Assembly: GCA_020137815.1 (NCBI GenBank)
Contig: CM035356.1
Span: 6,069,582-6,112,081 of the forward strand
From: Hormiphora californensis
Taxonomy: Eukaryota; Ctenophora; Tentaculata; Cydippida; Pleurobrachiidae
Length of the DNA: 42,500 bases
Direction: 5' to 3'
The position numbers were made by a program, and so were the translations under genes. Below are positions 1 to 11,749 of this stretch, piece by piece (position 1 is the stretch's first letter; each line of letters begins with the position of its first letter). Below the pieces are notes generated by a model. It saw nothing but the letters and a program-made list of their open reading frames with translations. It made no database searches and had not been told where the DNA came from.

Positions 1-144
1 GGTAGCCCAACTCAGTGGCTGGACCAATCAAAACCCGTCATCTGGAGGCCCTATCTGCCCGGGTGAATGAAATGTGATGATCAGAATAACGAGAGACTTT
101 GAGAAGAAGAAGAATATTGTATAGATAATCAGAGAGAATGAAGA

Positions 145-205
<61 letters not shown>

Positions 206-780
206 AGAGAGAGAGAGAATGAGAGAGAGAGAATGAGAGAGAGACAATGAGAGAGACAATGAGAGACAATGATCCCTATAGTAGCTCTTCAGATAAATGT
301 GAATGAACTCTTAAACCGATAAACCAGCACGTGGATACAAGGGAAAGCTTTTTGTTTTTGACCCACTGTGTTCTGTAAATATTTAAACCAATAATAATAA
401 TAATATTAAGTTTTGTATACCGCCACAGACACGACAGGGCCAGATAAGTAAAACTGTACCTGACACTGACGAGCTTCAGAGCGGTATACCTAACGCAAAA
501 AAGATCCTTATATTCTTACACACTTTGGAAAAACTCACTCCTAATTGTAGATATACTAAAAAGATAACTGGTCACATAACTTTCAAAAAACTGATGAGAT
601 GGAAAAAAAATACAGACTTTATTAAATAAAGGGAACAAAGCCAACAACCCACACTTATCAGCAGCTCAACAATACTGATAAAAAGCCCTAAGTGAAAGTG
701 GTGAGCACACCTAAAGACCGCCTACTGACAGATGGGGAGTCCGGTGATCAACTCAGACGCCACACCGGGAGTCTTCAGGG
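1..780. other. Non-coding left edge with GA microsatellite
   Basis: I see no supportable gene. A (GA)n microsatellite with GAAT interruptions fills about 149-270; the leucine/serine open frame on the minus strand there is an artefact of the repeat. The remainder is AT-rich unique-looking sequence with a short (ATA)n run near 391-405. Confidence 0.7.
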
Positions 781-3700
781 GTGGAAGCGGGGGAAAACCC
801 TTAAAGGGGAAAAATTTTGGTTTTCAAACTTTTGAAATTTAACAATCAAAGGGGTTGTACGATCTCAGGTTCCCAAAAGGGAAGGAGTTCCAAACTGTCC
901 CCTTTAAAAAAACCCGAAACCCCCCTCCTCCTCAGTTTTGATTTTGGGGATTAACCTAGAAAGTTTAGGGGTATTTTAGTTTGTAAAAAAGTTTAATTAC
1001 TGAAATTTGCCTTTGTTGGGTCTCATAAACCCGATAAAATCATCCTAGGGAAACCCGTTTTGGTAAAAACCCGGAGTTTTCCCGTACAATTTTGTACGCT
1101 AAAAGGCAGCCCTTTTAAAGGTTTAAATCTTGCCCGGATTGGGGGGAATGAGCTTCCCTTAAATACCATCATAGCCCATCCTTTATGTCCCTCGTAAGTT
1201 TTGGGTGAAACCCCCTAACCCGGGGTTCCAACCTTTTGGGAAAGGGGTTTTAGAAACCCTTTTTCGGAAATCCCAAAAGTTAAAAGGATTTTTTACGTAG
1301 TTATCCCTTTTAATGACTAATTTCCACAAAAAGAATCCGTGTCATTTTTAAACATTATGGCCGTTGGCCCTAGGTTCTTTTAGTGGCCCAATTTAAAATT
1401 TTTTTTAACATTTTTCACCTGCCTCTTTCCCGGGTGAGTGCTCAAACCCGAAGTATTTCCCGAGTTTCCTGTGCTACCTTTGAAACCATCGGTTTCAGCA
1501 AAATGTACCCCTCCCAAAAAGATTTCCCGGGTTTGAAAACCCCCTTCTCAGAGGCTTGATTTTCCCAAAAAGAACAAAATCATCTTACTTCATTAAATTT
1601 TAGCCCAAAGTTGCCCCAACCCCGTCCTTTAATGGGGCGAGGGATCCTCGATACTATTTTCGTCCTTTCCACCCTTCACATCGTTGGGACAATCCCAAAG
1701 TACAATTGGGAAACAAACGAACAGTTATCATCAGAACCCTACGGGCTAGCAATACCGTTAGCCCCCTTTAGTACCAAAAGAAAAATACAGGCCCCAAAAA
1801 AAGATCCCTTGTGGTACTCCCCCATATGAGAGCGAAAAGACCCCGGAGTTCACCAAAGAAAACCCTTTATCTGGTTTTAAATCCTTTGGGAAATCAAAAA
1901 CTCTTTTTAAAACCCCCCCAAGGGGCCCCTTCCCTTTACTCCAAACCTCACCCCCAGCCCCCTCCCTCGCTTCTCAAAAGATCTACAGTATTTGAAAACC
2001 CGCCGCTCAGCCAAAAAGGGATGAGGGGCCGCCATTTTTCCCCGAAAAAAGTTCTCTAAAAAAGTCATCAAACATTCCCAGCCAGAAGAGGGCTCGCAGC
2101 TTGTGACCGTACGGGAAACCCCCAATGATGGCATTCGTAAGTAAATTTTCGGTTTGATAGGCATTAAAATTTATTCAATAAACCCCCTTTTTAAAAATTT
2201 TGAAACAAAAGAAAAGTTTGACACAGGGCGGTTTGGTTGGCAAGAAAGGGTCTCATCTCCATTGGGGTTCTTTTTCGTTGGGGATGACAAAATATTGGGG
2301 AGGGGCTCAGGTACCCGAAGTTGCACAAAAGGAAATTTGTTAATGAAAAGTCCCTTAAAGCAGGAAACCAAAAATCCTCTAGACAATCCTTCAACCAGCC
2401 ACTTGGAACGGGAAACTAAAACACACGACTTTGATGACATCTGCTTACAAATGTGAAAAAGATCTTTGCTTGGGGATCTCTAAAACCGGGCTCGTTAAAA
2501 GTCAGGGCCTCAATGAAAACCCCCACTTTCCCGTTCTCTTAATTCAACCCCTCAAAACCCCCTCTTCTAGTTCCTTTACATCTTCACCCCCCCCCATTCC
2601 TGCCCCTTAAATCCCTTCCCCTCCCCCCACTTCCGGTTTCCCCTTACATTTATTATTCACACCTCCAAATTTCCCGTTCCAATTACAAACCCTTAAACCC
2701 CTCACAATGCCGTTCCAGTTCCACTAAAATCTTCCCCTTCCTAAAACCCTTTTTCCTTTCACTACAAACCCCCCCCCCGCCCCCTTTCTCTTTGAGTACA
2801 GCTGAAAAGGATCCCTTCAATCTTTCCCGAGAAAAAAAATGTGCAAAATTAAACAGAAAGCTTCTTTCCCGATAAATCCCCTCGGTAGTTTGGGTCTCTT
2901 TTTTCCAAGGAGTCGAATTTTTAATTTTATGAAGTTTCCGCAGGTCATCCTTCACAACCCCCAGTTCCCTCCCTTTTCATTCCCTTCTTTCTTCTTTTCA
3001 ATCCTCTCAAAAAATCTTTGGGGTTCCCCTACCGTGCTTTTTGTTAGCCCTGTTTTATTCTTCTCCCCTTTCCCCTCCCCTTTCCCCTTCCCCCAAGGGG
3101 GGTTTTCGAAATCCGGGCTCCTTTTCCAGGGCCCGAAAATTTTTCACCGATTTTTTCCCTTTTTAAATGGGGGCAAATTCTCTACAGCCTCCTTCAAAGC
3201 CCCCGATCATACAGAACAAAGCCTCCTTTTGGTTTTTTTCACGTATCTGGAAATTTTAAAAACAGATCCCCCAGCCATTCCCGGAAGAAAACCCCTACAT
3301 CCAAGCCCTTAAAAACATGGTAGACACTCATCCTCTCCCGGGAAACCCAAACTTCCCTTTAGAAGCTAACTTTAAACCCCCCGCCCTTAAACCCGATAGT
3401 GATCCCACATGTGCCCTCTGGGAAAAAATTCAGGTTTTCCCCAAAAATTACTGGCCATGCCCCCCGCTACAGATAATCAAATCCGAATGATTAAAGTTTT
3501 TAAGACCCCCCAAAAAGCCTCTTTTCCCTTTTTCTTTCCCCCCGTTGGGCCGTTTTGTGGCGGTTTGGTTTAAACCCTTCGTTTCCCTTGAATTTTCGGG
3601 CAAATGGGGTAGTAGCGCTCCTTTTTCCTTTTTGGGAAAGGGAAAGAAAATTAAGCTACCCCTTTTTTTTTATCTAATAAAAATGATTTGATTTTTTTAA

Positions 3701-4720
3701 TTAGCCCCGGCTAAAGTAATTTTCCCAAATTTTCAAAGACGATGGCTTTTGGGTTCCCGTCTCATAAATATTCCCAGGGGGAGGGGAAAAAATATGGGGG
3801 CAAAAGGGAAGAATGGCCCAGCTCGCTTTGACTATGCTTAAAAAAAAATAGCATGCCTTCTTTTTTACGACCCAAGGGGGGGGAGTTTTTTAAAAAGGTT
3901 AAAACGTGACTGCCCCCGATGGGGGGGGTTCCCGGGAAGGGGGAGGCCGGGGGGGGGGGCATTATAGGAAGGGAAATGATGCGTATCCCTAAACGATAAA
4001 AGATCGGTGATTAAACTTTTTTAGAGAAATATGAGCGCCCATACCCTTTGGGAAAACCCATGAATATATAAAACTCTACGCAGGGCTGTGCTGAAAAGTT
4101 TGGGGAAAATTATAAAAGGGACGGGGGGGTGTTTTCAAATTTAAAATTTACCAACCCCACTTATTTTTTGAAGGGGTTTGGGGAAACCGGGGGGGGTTTT
4201 TGGTTTTGGTTTGGGGGACTTTTATATTGTTAAAACACGAAAAAAAGAACTGAGAGTTCGGCTAGGCCCGGAAAAAGAGGTTTGTGTGCCCCTATACCAT
4301 TTTGAATTTTTAGGGGCCCTCATTTGGGTTTTGAGGGGGTTAGGGGGGTTAAAGGGTGGGGTTAGGGTTAAATATAGAGTCCTCCTTGGGGTTTTTGATA
4401 TACCAAAAGAGTCCGTTAGCCCCTAGACTCTTTGTCCGCCTACCGGAAGCCCAAAGGGCCCCAAAAAAATTCAGCATTTTCCCCCGTGCTTTTAGAAGCC
4501 CGGGGAGAAAATTCCAAACCCCCCTTCCCGGGTTTTCACCTAAAGGGTTTTTTCCAGCCCCCCCCCCCCTCCCCCCCGTGCCCCCTTTAATCAAATTTTG
4601 GTTTAAGATTAGAACCCATTGCCCGGTACTTTTACATTATTTCCCCAATTTAAGGGGGTGGGGCCAAAGAAAATCCGTGGGGGATCTAACATTCGTTGTT
4701 GTGACTGGGAGTGGAGAATG
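780..4720. other. Low-quality sequence block, no genes
   Basis: The text is dominated by doubled and tripled bases (runs such as AAAACCC, GGGGTTTT, CCCCC every few positions) on a scale not seen elsewhere in the window except 6,950-7,880. This is typical of unreliable base calls at read ends rather than of biology. Open frames of 60-157 codons here have no recognisable domain, and none has neighbouring splice structure. Any feature, repeat or frame in this stretch should be treated as unknown until resequenced. Confidence 0.75.
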
Positions 4721-4770
4721 AGATGGTGTTAATTTCCCATTGGGCTTGTTATGTAGGATCTCGACACGTG

Positions 4771-4772
<2 letters not shown>

Positions 4773-4844
<72 letters not shown>
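4773..4844. repeat. (CT)n microsatellite
   Basis: Uninterrupted CT dinucleotides, about 36 units. It directly follows the low-quality block. Confidence 0.95.
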
Positions 4845-4847
<3 letters not shown>

Positions 4848-5018
4848 ATCCCTCGCCCATTTTCCCTCTTGGTAGGGGGTAAATCACCGATTTGTAGGGC
4901 AATTGTCGCAACGACCTTTGCACGCAAAGCTGAAGTGCTTGATGCTCGACCGCTTAGTGAATCTTGGGTATTGGTAAAACAGTTGTAGCACTAATCGACT
5001 TCGCGTTGGTGGTGGGAA

Positions 5019-5020
<2 letters not shown>

Positions 5021-5075
<55 letters not shown>

Positions 5076-5089
5076 TCTGAGAGAGAAAG
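5021..5089. repeat. (GA)n microsatellite
   Basis: GA dinucleotides, opposite polarity to the CT tract about 200 bp upstream; one GAAA interruption near its right end. Confidence 0.95.
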
Positions 5090-5208
5090 AGATTGAAGGC
5101 ATCTGTAGGTTGTGATCACGGATTATCCCCTCCCTGTTCACGATCACGTGAGATCGTGTGGATTGAGAGAACAAGAGATGTTGTACAACTACCTTCCATC
5201 CCCCCTCT

Positions 5209-5271
5209 GTCAGAGCATTGGCCTGACCCTATTCTCATTTCCCTGTGGTCAGAGCATTGGCCTGACAGCCT
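5209..5271. repeat. Short dispersed repeat, copy 1
   Basis: Two copies of GTCAGAGCATTGGCCTGAC, 43 bp apart, bound a short AT-rich spacer. The same arrangement, including the intervening ATTCTC and CTGTG segments, occurs in reverse complement at 18,435-18,502. Each 19-mer has complementary ends (GTCAG..CTGAC). No coding capacity. It is probably a very small non-autonomous element or a fragment of one. Confidence 0.7.
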
Positions 5272-5565
5272 GGCCTTCCACCACTGGCACTACTAAAGTC
5301 ACCACTACCAGCCATCAGGAGGGGTTGCTTGGTTAGGAAAACAATTGTGGGGCTGTCGGCTGAGATGAATTTAGTAAGGGAGAGGGTATATCACGAGCTT
5401 CAGGTACAAGGGTGGGACTCTGTCCAGCCAATTTGGGCCGGGTCCTATCCTTCCTCCTTGTATTGCAATCGCCAATTCATTGATTATCTCCTTTAGCCCG
5501 AGTCACAAATTCTCTCCTTCCTTAGTAACATCGCTCAGTCTCTCTCCCTTTACAATTGGTCTACC

Positions 5566-5575
5566 TATCTCCTTT

Positions 5576-5669
<94 letters not shown>

Positions 5670-5676
5670 CTCTCTC
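5566..5676. repeat. (CT)n microsatellite
   Basis: CT tract with TATC interruptions at its left end. The serine/leucine frames across it are shadows. Confidence 0.95.
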
Positions 5677-5679
5677 CCC

Positions 5680-6950
5680 GCTCGGCTACCCTCAAAGTGT
5701 CGCGTGGTCACGCGTGCAGCCCCCAGTTGTTAAACTAGGAAGACCCTCTCGTCGGGACAATTGCGATCAAATTATATTGGCTTAATGAATTGTTGGGAGA
5801 GAGAACACACTAAATAGTAATATGATTAGGTCTCCCCTCTTACCTAATACAATTGATAGTAATAGGTCTCCCAGCTGGTGCTAATAATCCTCTGCTGCAA
5901 CCATCTCAGTGAGTCTGTTCCAACTTGCACCCGATCCCATGGCCATTATAATGGGGGGGGGGGGACGGGGATGGGTGTTAGTATAATAGGGGGAGAGGGA
6001 CAAGGCCACAATCAAGGTCGTCCTTCTCAAACAACACCTCTCCCCAATGCAGCAGTCGACCATCATTCCTAGGATATACAATTTCAGACAGAATAATTAG
6101 TTCTAGCGGACCAAATTTATCTTTTTTATCTCCTGTCGCCATCATAATATTCCCTCTGCGGGGGAGAATTTCCATTTGGGAATGGGTTTGGGTTTCCCTA
6201 CTCCTAATAGGAGTCCTACTCCTCTACTTCTAGGGATCTATAGACCGTCCTCACTCCTCTCCAGCTCCTTGCCCTAGAACTTCTTAGGTGTAGGGGTTAG
6301 GGCTTTCTATAAAGATGCCCTCTATAAGTCGAGGTCTTCTTGATACCTAGAGTAAAAGAGAGACAGCCGGTTAACAAGCAGTTTAGCACTTTAACTTCAC
6401 TTAGCTCTCTCCCAAGTTTTCAGACAAGACGTGTGGGAAGGGTGGGGCGGGCCTTGATTGGCCAATTAAATGATGTTTAAGGGGTGAGTGGCCCCCCATG
6501 TAGCTAGCCAGATCGAAAATAAATGCTAGGACCAAGTTCGAAAGACAGGGGTCTACCGAGACCAAGGTCGATTGACAAGAGCTAAACAATAAACGATCGA
6601 TGTTGGTCCCTCCCTCGATTTGGGCTGGGATTTGGCCGTCTGTTGCTAAATGCTAAGAGCCCCTATGGGTTTATTCTGTAACATGATGTTCGGAACTAAG
6701 TTTTTCACAACCTTGTGAGTTAGACTTAGAGGCTTCACACTTGTTGAGTTACTCAACAACTTCACGCATCAGTTTTCATGATATGTGCTGTGCTCTTGCA
6801 CTCTCTCAATAAGAATGCAAGAGGCCAATGACCATGAGAACTGCCACGTGAAGTAGTGAAAAAAGTTCGAGGTGAAAATTCCAATTTAATTTTTACGGAT
6901 TAAATAATGAAATTGAGAGTCGAAAAGAACGTTTTTCCGCTTCACCCGTC
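5680..6950. other. Intergenic, nothing recognised
   Basis: Good-quality sequence with a G-homopolymer at 5,951-5,963 and no frame above about 66 codons that looks like protein. No repeat, tRNA-like or transposon end was recognised. Confidence 0.5.
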
Positions 6951-7890
6951 TCCAAACAAACCCCCCCCCCCGTCTGGCTTTTTCAATGACCAACTCACTT
7001 TACTGTGGCTGGGTTGGGAAAAAAGGGATTACTGAAATTTTTTGGGAAAAAAGGGATTTTAAGACATTTTCTGGGAAAAATGGTAAGAAGGATGCAGACA
7101 CAAAGCACCCCAAACCTGGATAGATTTGAAAAATTGAGGGAATTTGGAACCGGGGGGTAGGGTTGAAATGGGGAAAAGGGGAGCTGGGAGGGGTATGGGG
7201 GTTTTAAAAAGGGCAAAACACGGGAGGGTGTTCCTCTTTCCCCCCCCAAAAACGTTTTCCCCATTACACCCCGAAATTTTTTAAATCTGCAATTCTATAT
7301 CGTGAGATGGGGGGGAAGAAACCAATGTTTAGTGTAGTTTTTTCAGCTCCCCAACTTTATAACCCCTTTTGTAATTCATACACTCTTCCTATCTTTGTTT
7401 TTTCCCTAACAGAGCTTAGAACACCTAAAATTAGATCCCTTTAAATTTCCCATTCTCCAAACCTTTCCCCGCGTCCCCTTCTGAGGACCGGTTTGGGGGT
7501 AACCAGGGTTAACGCTTCCCCTTAAGCTGTGCCCCATCCAAAAGGCCCAGCCCTTGGAAATCTTCCAACCCCCACCCAAAACCCCTTCCCCCGACGCCTC
7601 CCCTTTTAAACCCCCCATTTTGCGTGACTCCCCTTTCTTCTGCGCTCCCTCCATTCTTTCCCCTTCCTCACTTATCCCTCATCTCTCCTCCTTTTCCTCT
7701 ACCTTCCCCTTCTTCTTTCCCTCTTCCCCTGGTCTCCGGACTGTCCTTCCATTAGTCAACATTGGCGGCCTCCACCTCAGTCGATGCGGATTGGGATTAT
7801 TTTGGAGAAATTACCTTTAAAAACCATAAATTGGATTAGATTTCAACCGAAGGGGCATTCTGGGAAGATTTAAAAGTCTAAGTTTCTCCC
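6950..7890. other. Second low-quality sequence block
   Basis: Same stuttered homopolymer texture as 780-4,720, abruptly bounded on both sides by normal sequence. No genes called. Confidence 0.7.
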
Positions 7891-7919
7891 CTGCTTACTA
7901 ATTCTGCATTGACTGAGAG

Positions 7920-8010
7920 TCTCTCACTCTCTCTCCTCTCTCTCTATCTCTCTATCTCTCTCTCTCTCTCTCTCTCTTCTCTCTGCTCTCTCTCGCTCTC
8001 TCTCTCTCCA
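7920..8010. repeat. Interrupted (CT)n microsatellite
   Basis: CT repeat with scattered A, G and C interruptions. Confidence 0.9.
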
Positions 8011-8186
8011 CTCATCGACCCTCCTTCCGAGTGAGCTTCTCACTCATGTTGGTCAGGGCTCTTCCTATCTCTTGTCGGTGCCCTGACTGCAGGTCTATTT
8101 TCTACGCTTGACTTATCTCAGTCCTACTAAAGGTCAAAACATCAGCCTAAAATGGTAGGGAAATTCAATTTATCCACTGAATCAGG

Positions 8187-8416
8187 AGATGTAGGGCTAT
8201 TTCCTGAGACACAAGTAAACAACCAATCAGAGCTCGTTATTTAGGTCACGTGACTGGTTATCAGCCAATCAGGGACCAGTATTTCCTGGTCGGAGATGTA
8301 GGGCTATTTCCTGAGACACAAGTAAACAACCAATCAGAGCTCGTTATTTAGGTCACGTGACTGGTTATCAGCCAATCAGGGACCAGTATTTCATGTAGGG
8401 CTATTTCCTGAGACTC
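8187..8416. repeat. 107-bp tandem repeat with CCAAT and E-box motifs
   Basis: Two nearly identical units (about 8,187-8,293 and 8,294-8,395) followed by the first two dozen bases of a third. Each unit contains AACCAATCAG, the palindrome GTCACGTGAC and AGCCAATCAGG. The units match the NF-Y (CCAAT) and bHLH-zip E-box (CACGTG) consensus, so the block could act as a promoter element, but no transcript starts can be placed nearby. Confidence 0.8.
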
Positions 8417-8519
8417 ACGCCGGTAAGTTGAATCATATGGTTCGTGTTATGAGATTATAGGGGACCTTCCTTAACATTCTATCTCACCTCACCAGCCTAC
8501 TAAAGTCTCTTGTCCTATA

Positions 8520-8522
<3 letters not shown>

Positions 8523-8615
<93 letters not shown>

Positions 8616-8628
8616 CTCTCTCTCTCAG
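8523..8628. repeat. (CT)n microsatellite
   Basis: Long CT tract, about 45 clean units, with a short interrupted extension at its right end. Confidence 0.95.
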
Positions 8629-9205
8629 CTGATTGCGGATGCCTCTTTTTTGTGCAGCCAACTGTCAACTTTCATTAGGGACCCGGCTGACTGGAAAATT
8701 CCGGTATAAGTTGTCCAAATGACAGTTAAACATCCCTCTATCTCAGTTTTCTCTCTTCTTTTCTCTTTTCTAACTCTCTCACTATCCTCTCTCATTCGGA
8801 TAGACAGAGTGAGGAGACAAGAGCTGTTATTGAATTAGCGAGCTAAGAGGGTAAAACTCACACTAAACACAGTGGGGGAGACTGCCCCCTCCCGCACCTA
8901 CAATTCATTATGACATTTGCAGTTTTATACCCCCCCTCTCTCCCTCTCTCTCCTCCCCCTCTATCTCTACCTCTATCTCTACCTCTCACCCAAACAGGAT
9001 TTCCGTGCAAAATAAAATGGGCTGTTTAAGGGCCTGATTAATTTAATATGGACGTATTTACAGAAAATAACGTTGTCATATAAACATACATTCACCACTC
9101 TCACTCTTTAATAAAAATGTCAAATAAAATACCAGGGGGTCTTTCACGAACACTTCGGTCCTAACTTTTCTGGGACCAATATTGCACTAGGACTTTTTTG
9201 AAATG

Positions 9206-9910
9206 CAGGGGCGTCGACACGGGTTCGGGCCAGGTATGGCAGCTGGTGCGAAGCACCGGTATATGTGGCATACAAATATGCGACCGGAGCGCCCAAAGGG
9301 CGCGTAGGGAGCCCCGGCAGGGGGTTTGGGGGGCGCAGCCCCCAACCGGGGTCCAGGGGCGGGAGCCTCTGGTGGGGGTCTAGGGGGCGAAGCCCCCGGA
9401 ATTTTTTTTAGTTTAAGCAAGCATTTTAAAGCATTTTCCCAATAACTAATTGTAATATTTTGAACAATCTTTACCTGTATTTTAGACTGATAATACAAGC
9501 GAACTTATACCATAGCAGTATTTATCTCCCTTTTCTCTTTTCTCTTTTTGGGAAGCCCCCCAACCGGGGTCCAGGAGGCGAGAGCCTCTGGATCAGAGTC
9601 TGACGGGGTCTAGGGGGCGAATATTTTGAACAATCTTTACCTGTATTTTAGACTGATAATACAAGCGAACTTATACCATAGCAGTATTTATCTCCTTTTT
9701 CTCTTTTCTCTTTTTGGGAAGCCCCCCAACCGGGGTCCAGGAGGCGAGAGCCTCTGGATCAGAGTCTGACGGGGTCTAGGGGGCGAAGCCCCCGGAAAAT
9801 TTTTTTGTTTAAGAAAGCATTTTAAAGCATTTTCCCAAGAAATTCACCTTTGCCTGGAAATTCCAGGTATGGCGGCCGCCATACCTGCCATACCCGTGTC
9901 GACGCCCCTG
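9206..9910. mobile_element. hAT-like non-autonomous DNA transposon
   Basis: Terminal inverted repeats read CAGGGGCGTCGACACGGG at the left and the exact complement at the right, and both flanks carry AAATG (9,201-9,205 and 9,911-9,915), a 5-bp target duplication. CAGGG-type ends are known for hAT elements; most hAT copies make 8-bp duplications, but 5-bp variants are described. The interior is GC-rich with perfect 3-nt-loop hairpins (9,289-9,303, 9,383-9,397, 9,779-9,793) and a roughly 180-bp internal direct duplication (about 9,435-9,610 against 9,615-9,785). No protein is encoded. It inserted into the larger element at 9,134-11,622. Confidence 0.8.
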
Positions 9911-10191
9911 AAATGGCTTTCACGAACAGAAGTTGGGGGTAGGCGGGGAGGGTAATTACCCCAATGCTCTCTATTTTGGCTTTCACGAAACTGAAGTTAG
10001 GACCGTAACTCACGTAGTCCTAAAGTCGCACGTGACCCATGTGAGTGTTGAAAACCAATAGGTAAACAAACACGTGATCACCAATAGCCATTTATGATTC
10101 AGATAGACTGACACGAGTATAAACATGATCACGTGACATTCGCAACAGAAGGGTGCAGGTGGAATTTCCAGTCAAGTTGGTGTATGAATAG

Positions 10192-11126
10192 TATTCATAT
10201 ATTAGGTCATCCAATATTGATCTGGACTGGGTTATTATGAGAGAACGGTATCAGATAGAGCCAAGCGGCCGGTTCCAGCGTCTTTCTCGGATATTTTTGG
10301 GTTGTACTAGCATGGTGGGAGCCTTCAAATGCCTGCTCTATGGTCTCACAGGCAATGAGTTTAGGCATTACTCTAGTTGCCGCTTTACGCCATTTTTCAA
10401 CTCAATTTTGGACCAATTAGACCTACTTCCGGATAATTTGGACGGTTCTTAACCCTATACGTGTCTTATCAAATGGCTTGAGGTATTCCATGAACCTTCC
10501 TGAAATTTTTGGATAAAATTTCTAGCACTTGGAAGTGATTTTCGCAAGGTTTGGATAAGCTGAATTTTTAAAATTTTTACTCATATTGAAAAAAGCCGCC
10601 ATGAGCTAAGTATCCATTGATTGATCGTAATAAAACTCACATTGGACCTAGAAAATTGTACTAGCTAACATTTAACGTTCGATTCATGTCATTTAGACGT
10701 CTAAAACGTACAAAAACGGGCATTAAGTGCGTAAGACGAAATTTTGGCAAAAAGCCAATTTTTGAGAGTGAAGATGGAATGTAAAAGCTTCAATTATGGT
10801 TGCATCGTGTTCGGGCTTTAAAATTGATCTAGGAACAACGGTCAAACCGATCATCTGTCCCCAATAGACAAAATGCCATGACATATTCAATCTTCCATAG
10901 TGCCACAGTTTATTCTTGCGTAAAGCGGCAACTGGAGTAATGCCTAAACTCATTGCCTGTGAGACCATAGAGCAGGCATGTGAAGGCTGCCACCATGCTA
11001 ATCCAACCCAAAAATATCCAAGGAAGACGCTAAAACCAACAGCTTGACTCTATCTGATACTGTTCTCTCACAATAACCAAGTCCAGATCAATATTGGATG
11101 ACCTAATATCAATGAATACATCAGTA
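10192..11126. mobile_element. Long-arm inverted-repeat element
   Basis: About 200 bp at 10,192-10,400 reappears inverted at 10,910-11,126 with roughly 85-90% identity by eye; the outer ends share GTATTCAT and ATATTAGGTCATCC. The roughly 500-bp centre is AT-rich and non-coding. The open frame at 10,237-10,452 lies in one arm and its complement in the other, so it is unlikely to be a gene. Target duplication not resolved. Confidence 0.65.
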
Positions 11127-11127
11127 T

Positions 11128-11324
11128 TCTCTCTATCTCTCTCTCACCCTCTCTCCCTGTTCATCTCTCTTTCTCTCTCACTCTCTCCCTCCATATCTCA
11201 CTCTCTGTATCTCCGGCCTCTCTCTCTCTACCTCTCTTTTTCTATCTTTATCTCACCCTCTCTGTCTCACCCTCTCTGTCTGTTCATCTCTCTTTCTCTC
11301 TCACTCTCTCTCTCTCTCTCTAGG
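11128..11324. repeat. Imperfect (CT)n microsatellite
   Basis: Pyrimidine tract of CTCT, CACTCTC and TATCTC variants with an internal duplicated stretch (TGTTCATCTCTCTTTCTC occurs twice). Not coding. Confidence 0.9.
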
Positions 11325-11749
11325 GAGAGTTAGGACCAAAATCCTAGTGGTTGGGACCGGAGTTGGGACCGAAAATTAGAGAGTTGGGATCTTTTTTGAT
11401 AGTTAGGACCGCGGGAAAGGTAGTCACGTGGGGCATCACGCAATTAAAGTGTCGAATTACACAGCTGGGACCGGAGTTAGGACCGAAAGTTGGGACCGGT
11501 CCTAACTCTCTAAAAACGGTCCTAACTTTGGCCGTTCGTGAAAGCCACATTGCAAATTTTGGTCCTAACTACGCTGGGACCGGTCCTAACTTCGGTCCTA
11601 ATTGTTTCGTGAAAGACCCCCAGATTAACTTCCTCGTTCTGTCACTAATATAAAAATTGTAACTCCTCAATGCGATCTAACAGCAATGTGTCATGAGAAA
11701 TATATGTTTGGTAGAGTTAAAATAATAAGTCCATGCTCTGATCCAACAC

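Larger units (their letters stand above)
9134..11622. mobile_element. Composite inverted-repeat element (outer)
   Basis: The ends form an inverted pair: GGGGGTCTTTCACGAA at the left and TTCGTGAAAGACCCCC at the right, each followed inward by copies of a TTAGGACCG-type motif. The interior contains two nested elements (9,206-9,910 and about 10,192-11,126), further TTTCACGAA copies (about 9,917 and 9,981, inverted at about 11,535) and a dense AGTTAGGACCG array at 11,325-11,600. No transposase frame is visible, so it is non-autonomous. A target-site duplication was not resolved, so the exact ends are provisional. Confidence 0.55.

Noticed and set aside
2839-3312. 157-codon open frame
   Set aside because: Lies in the low-quality block; composition follows homopolymer stutter and shows no domain or splice context.
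10237-10452. 71-codon frame beginning MRERYQIEP
   Set aside because: Falls in an arm of a long inverted repeat whose other arm is broken in frame; no domain recognised.
11351-11653. 100-codon frame rich in GPELGPK repeats
   Set aside because: It is the translation of the non-coding GGACCG motif array; the complementary strand gives a similar open frame.
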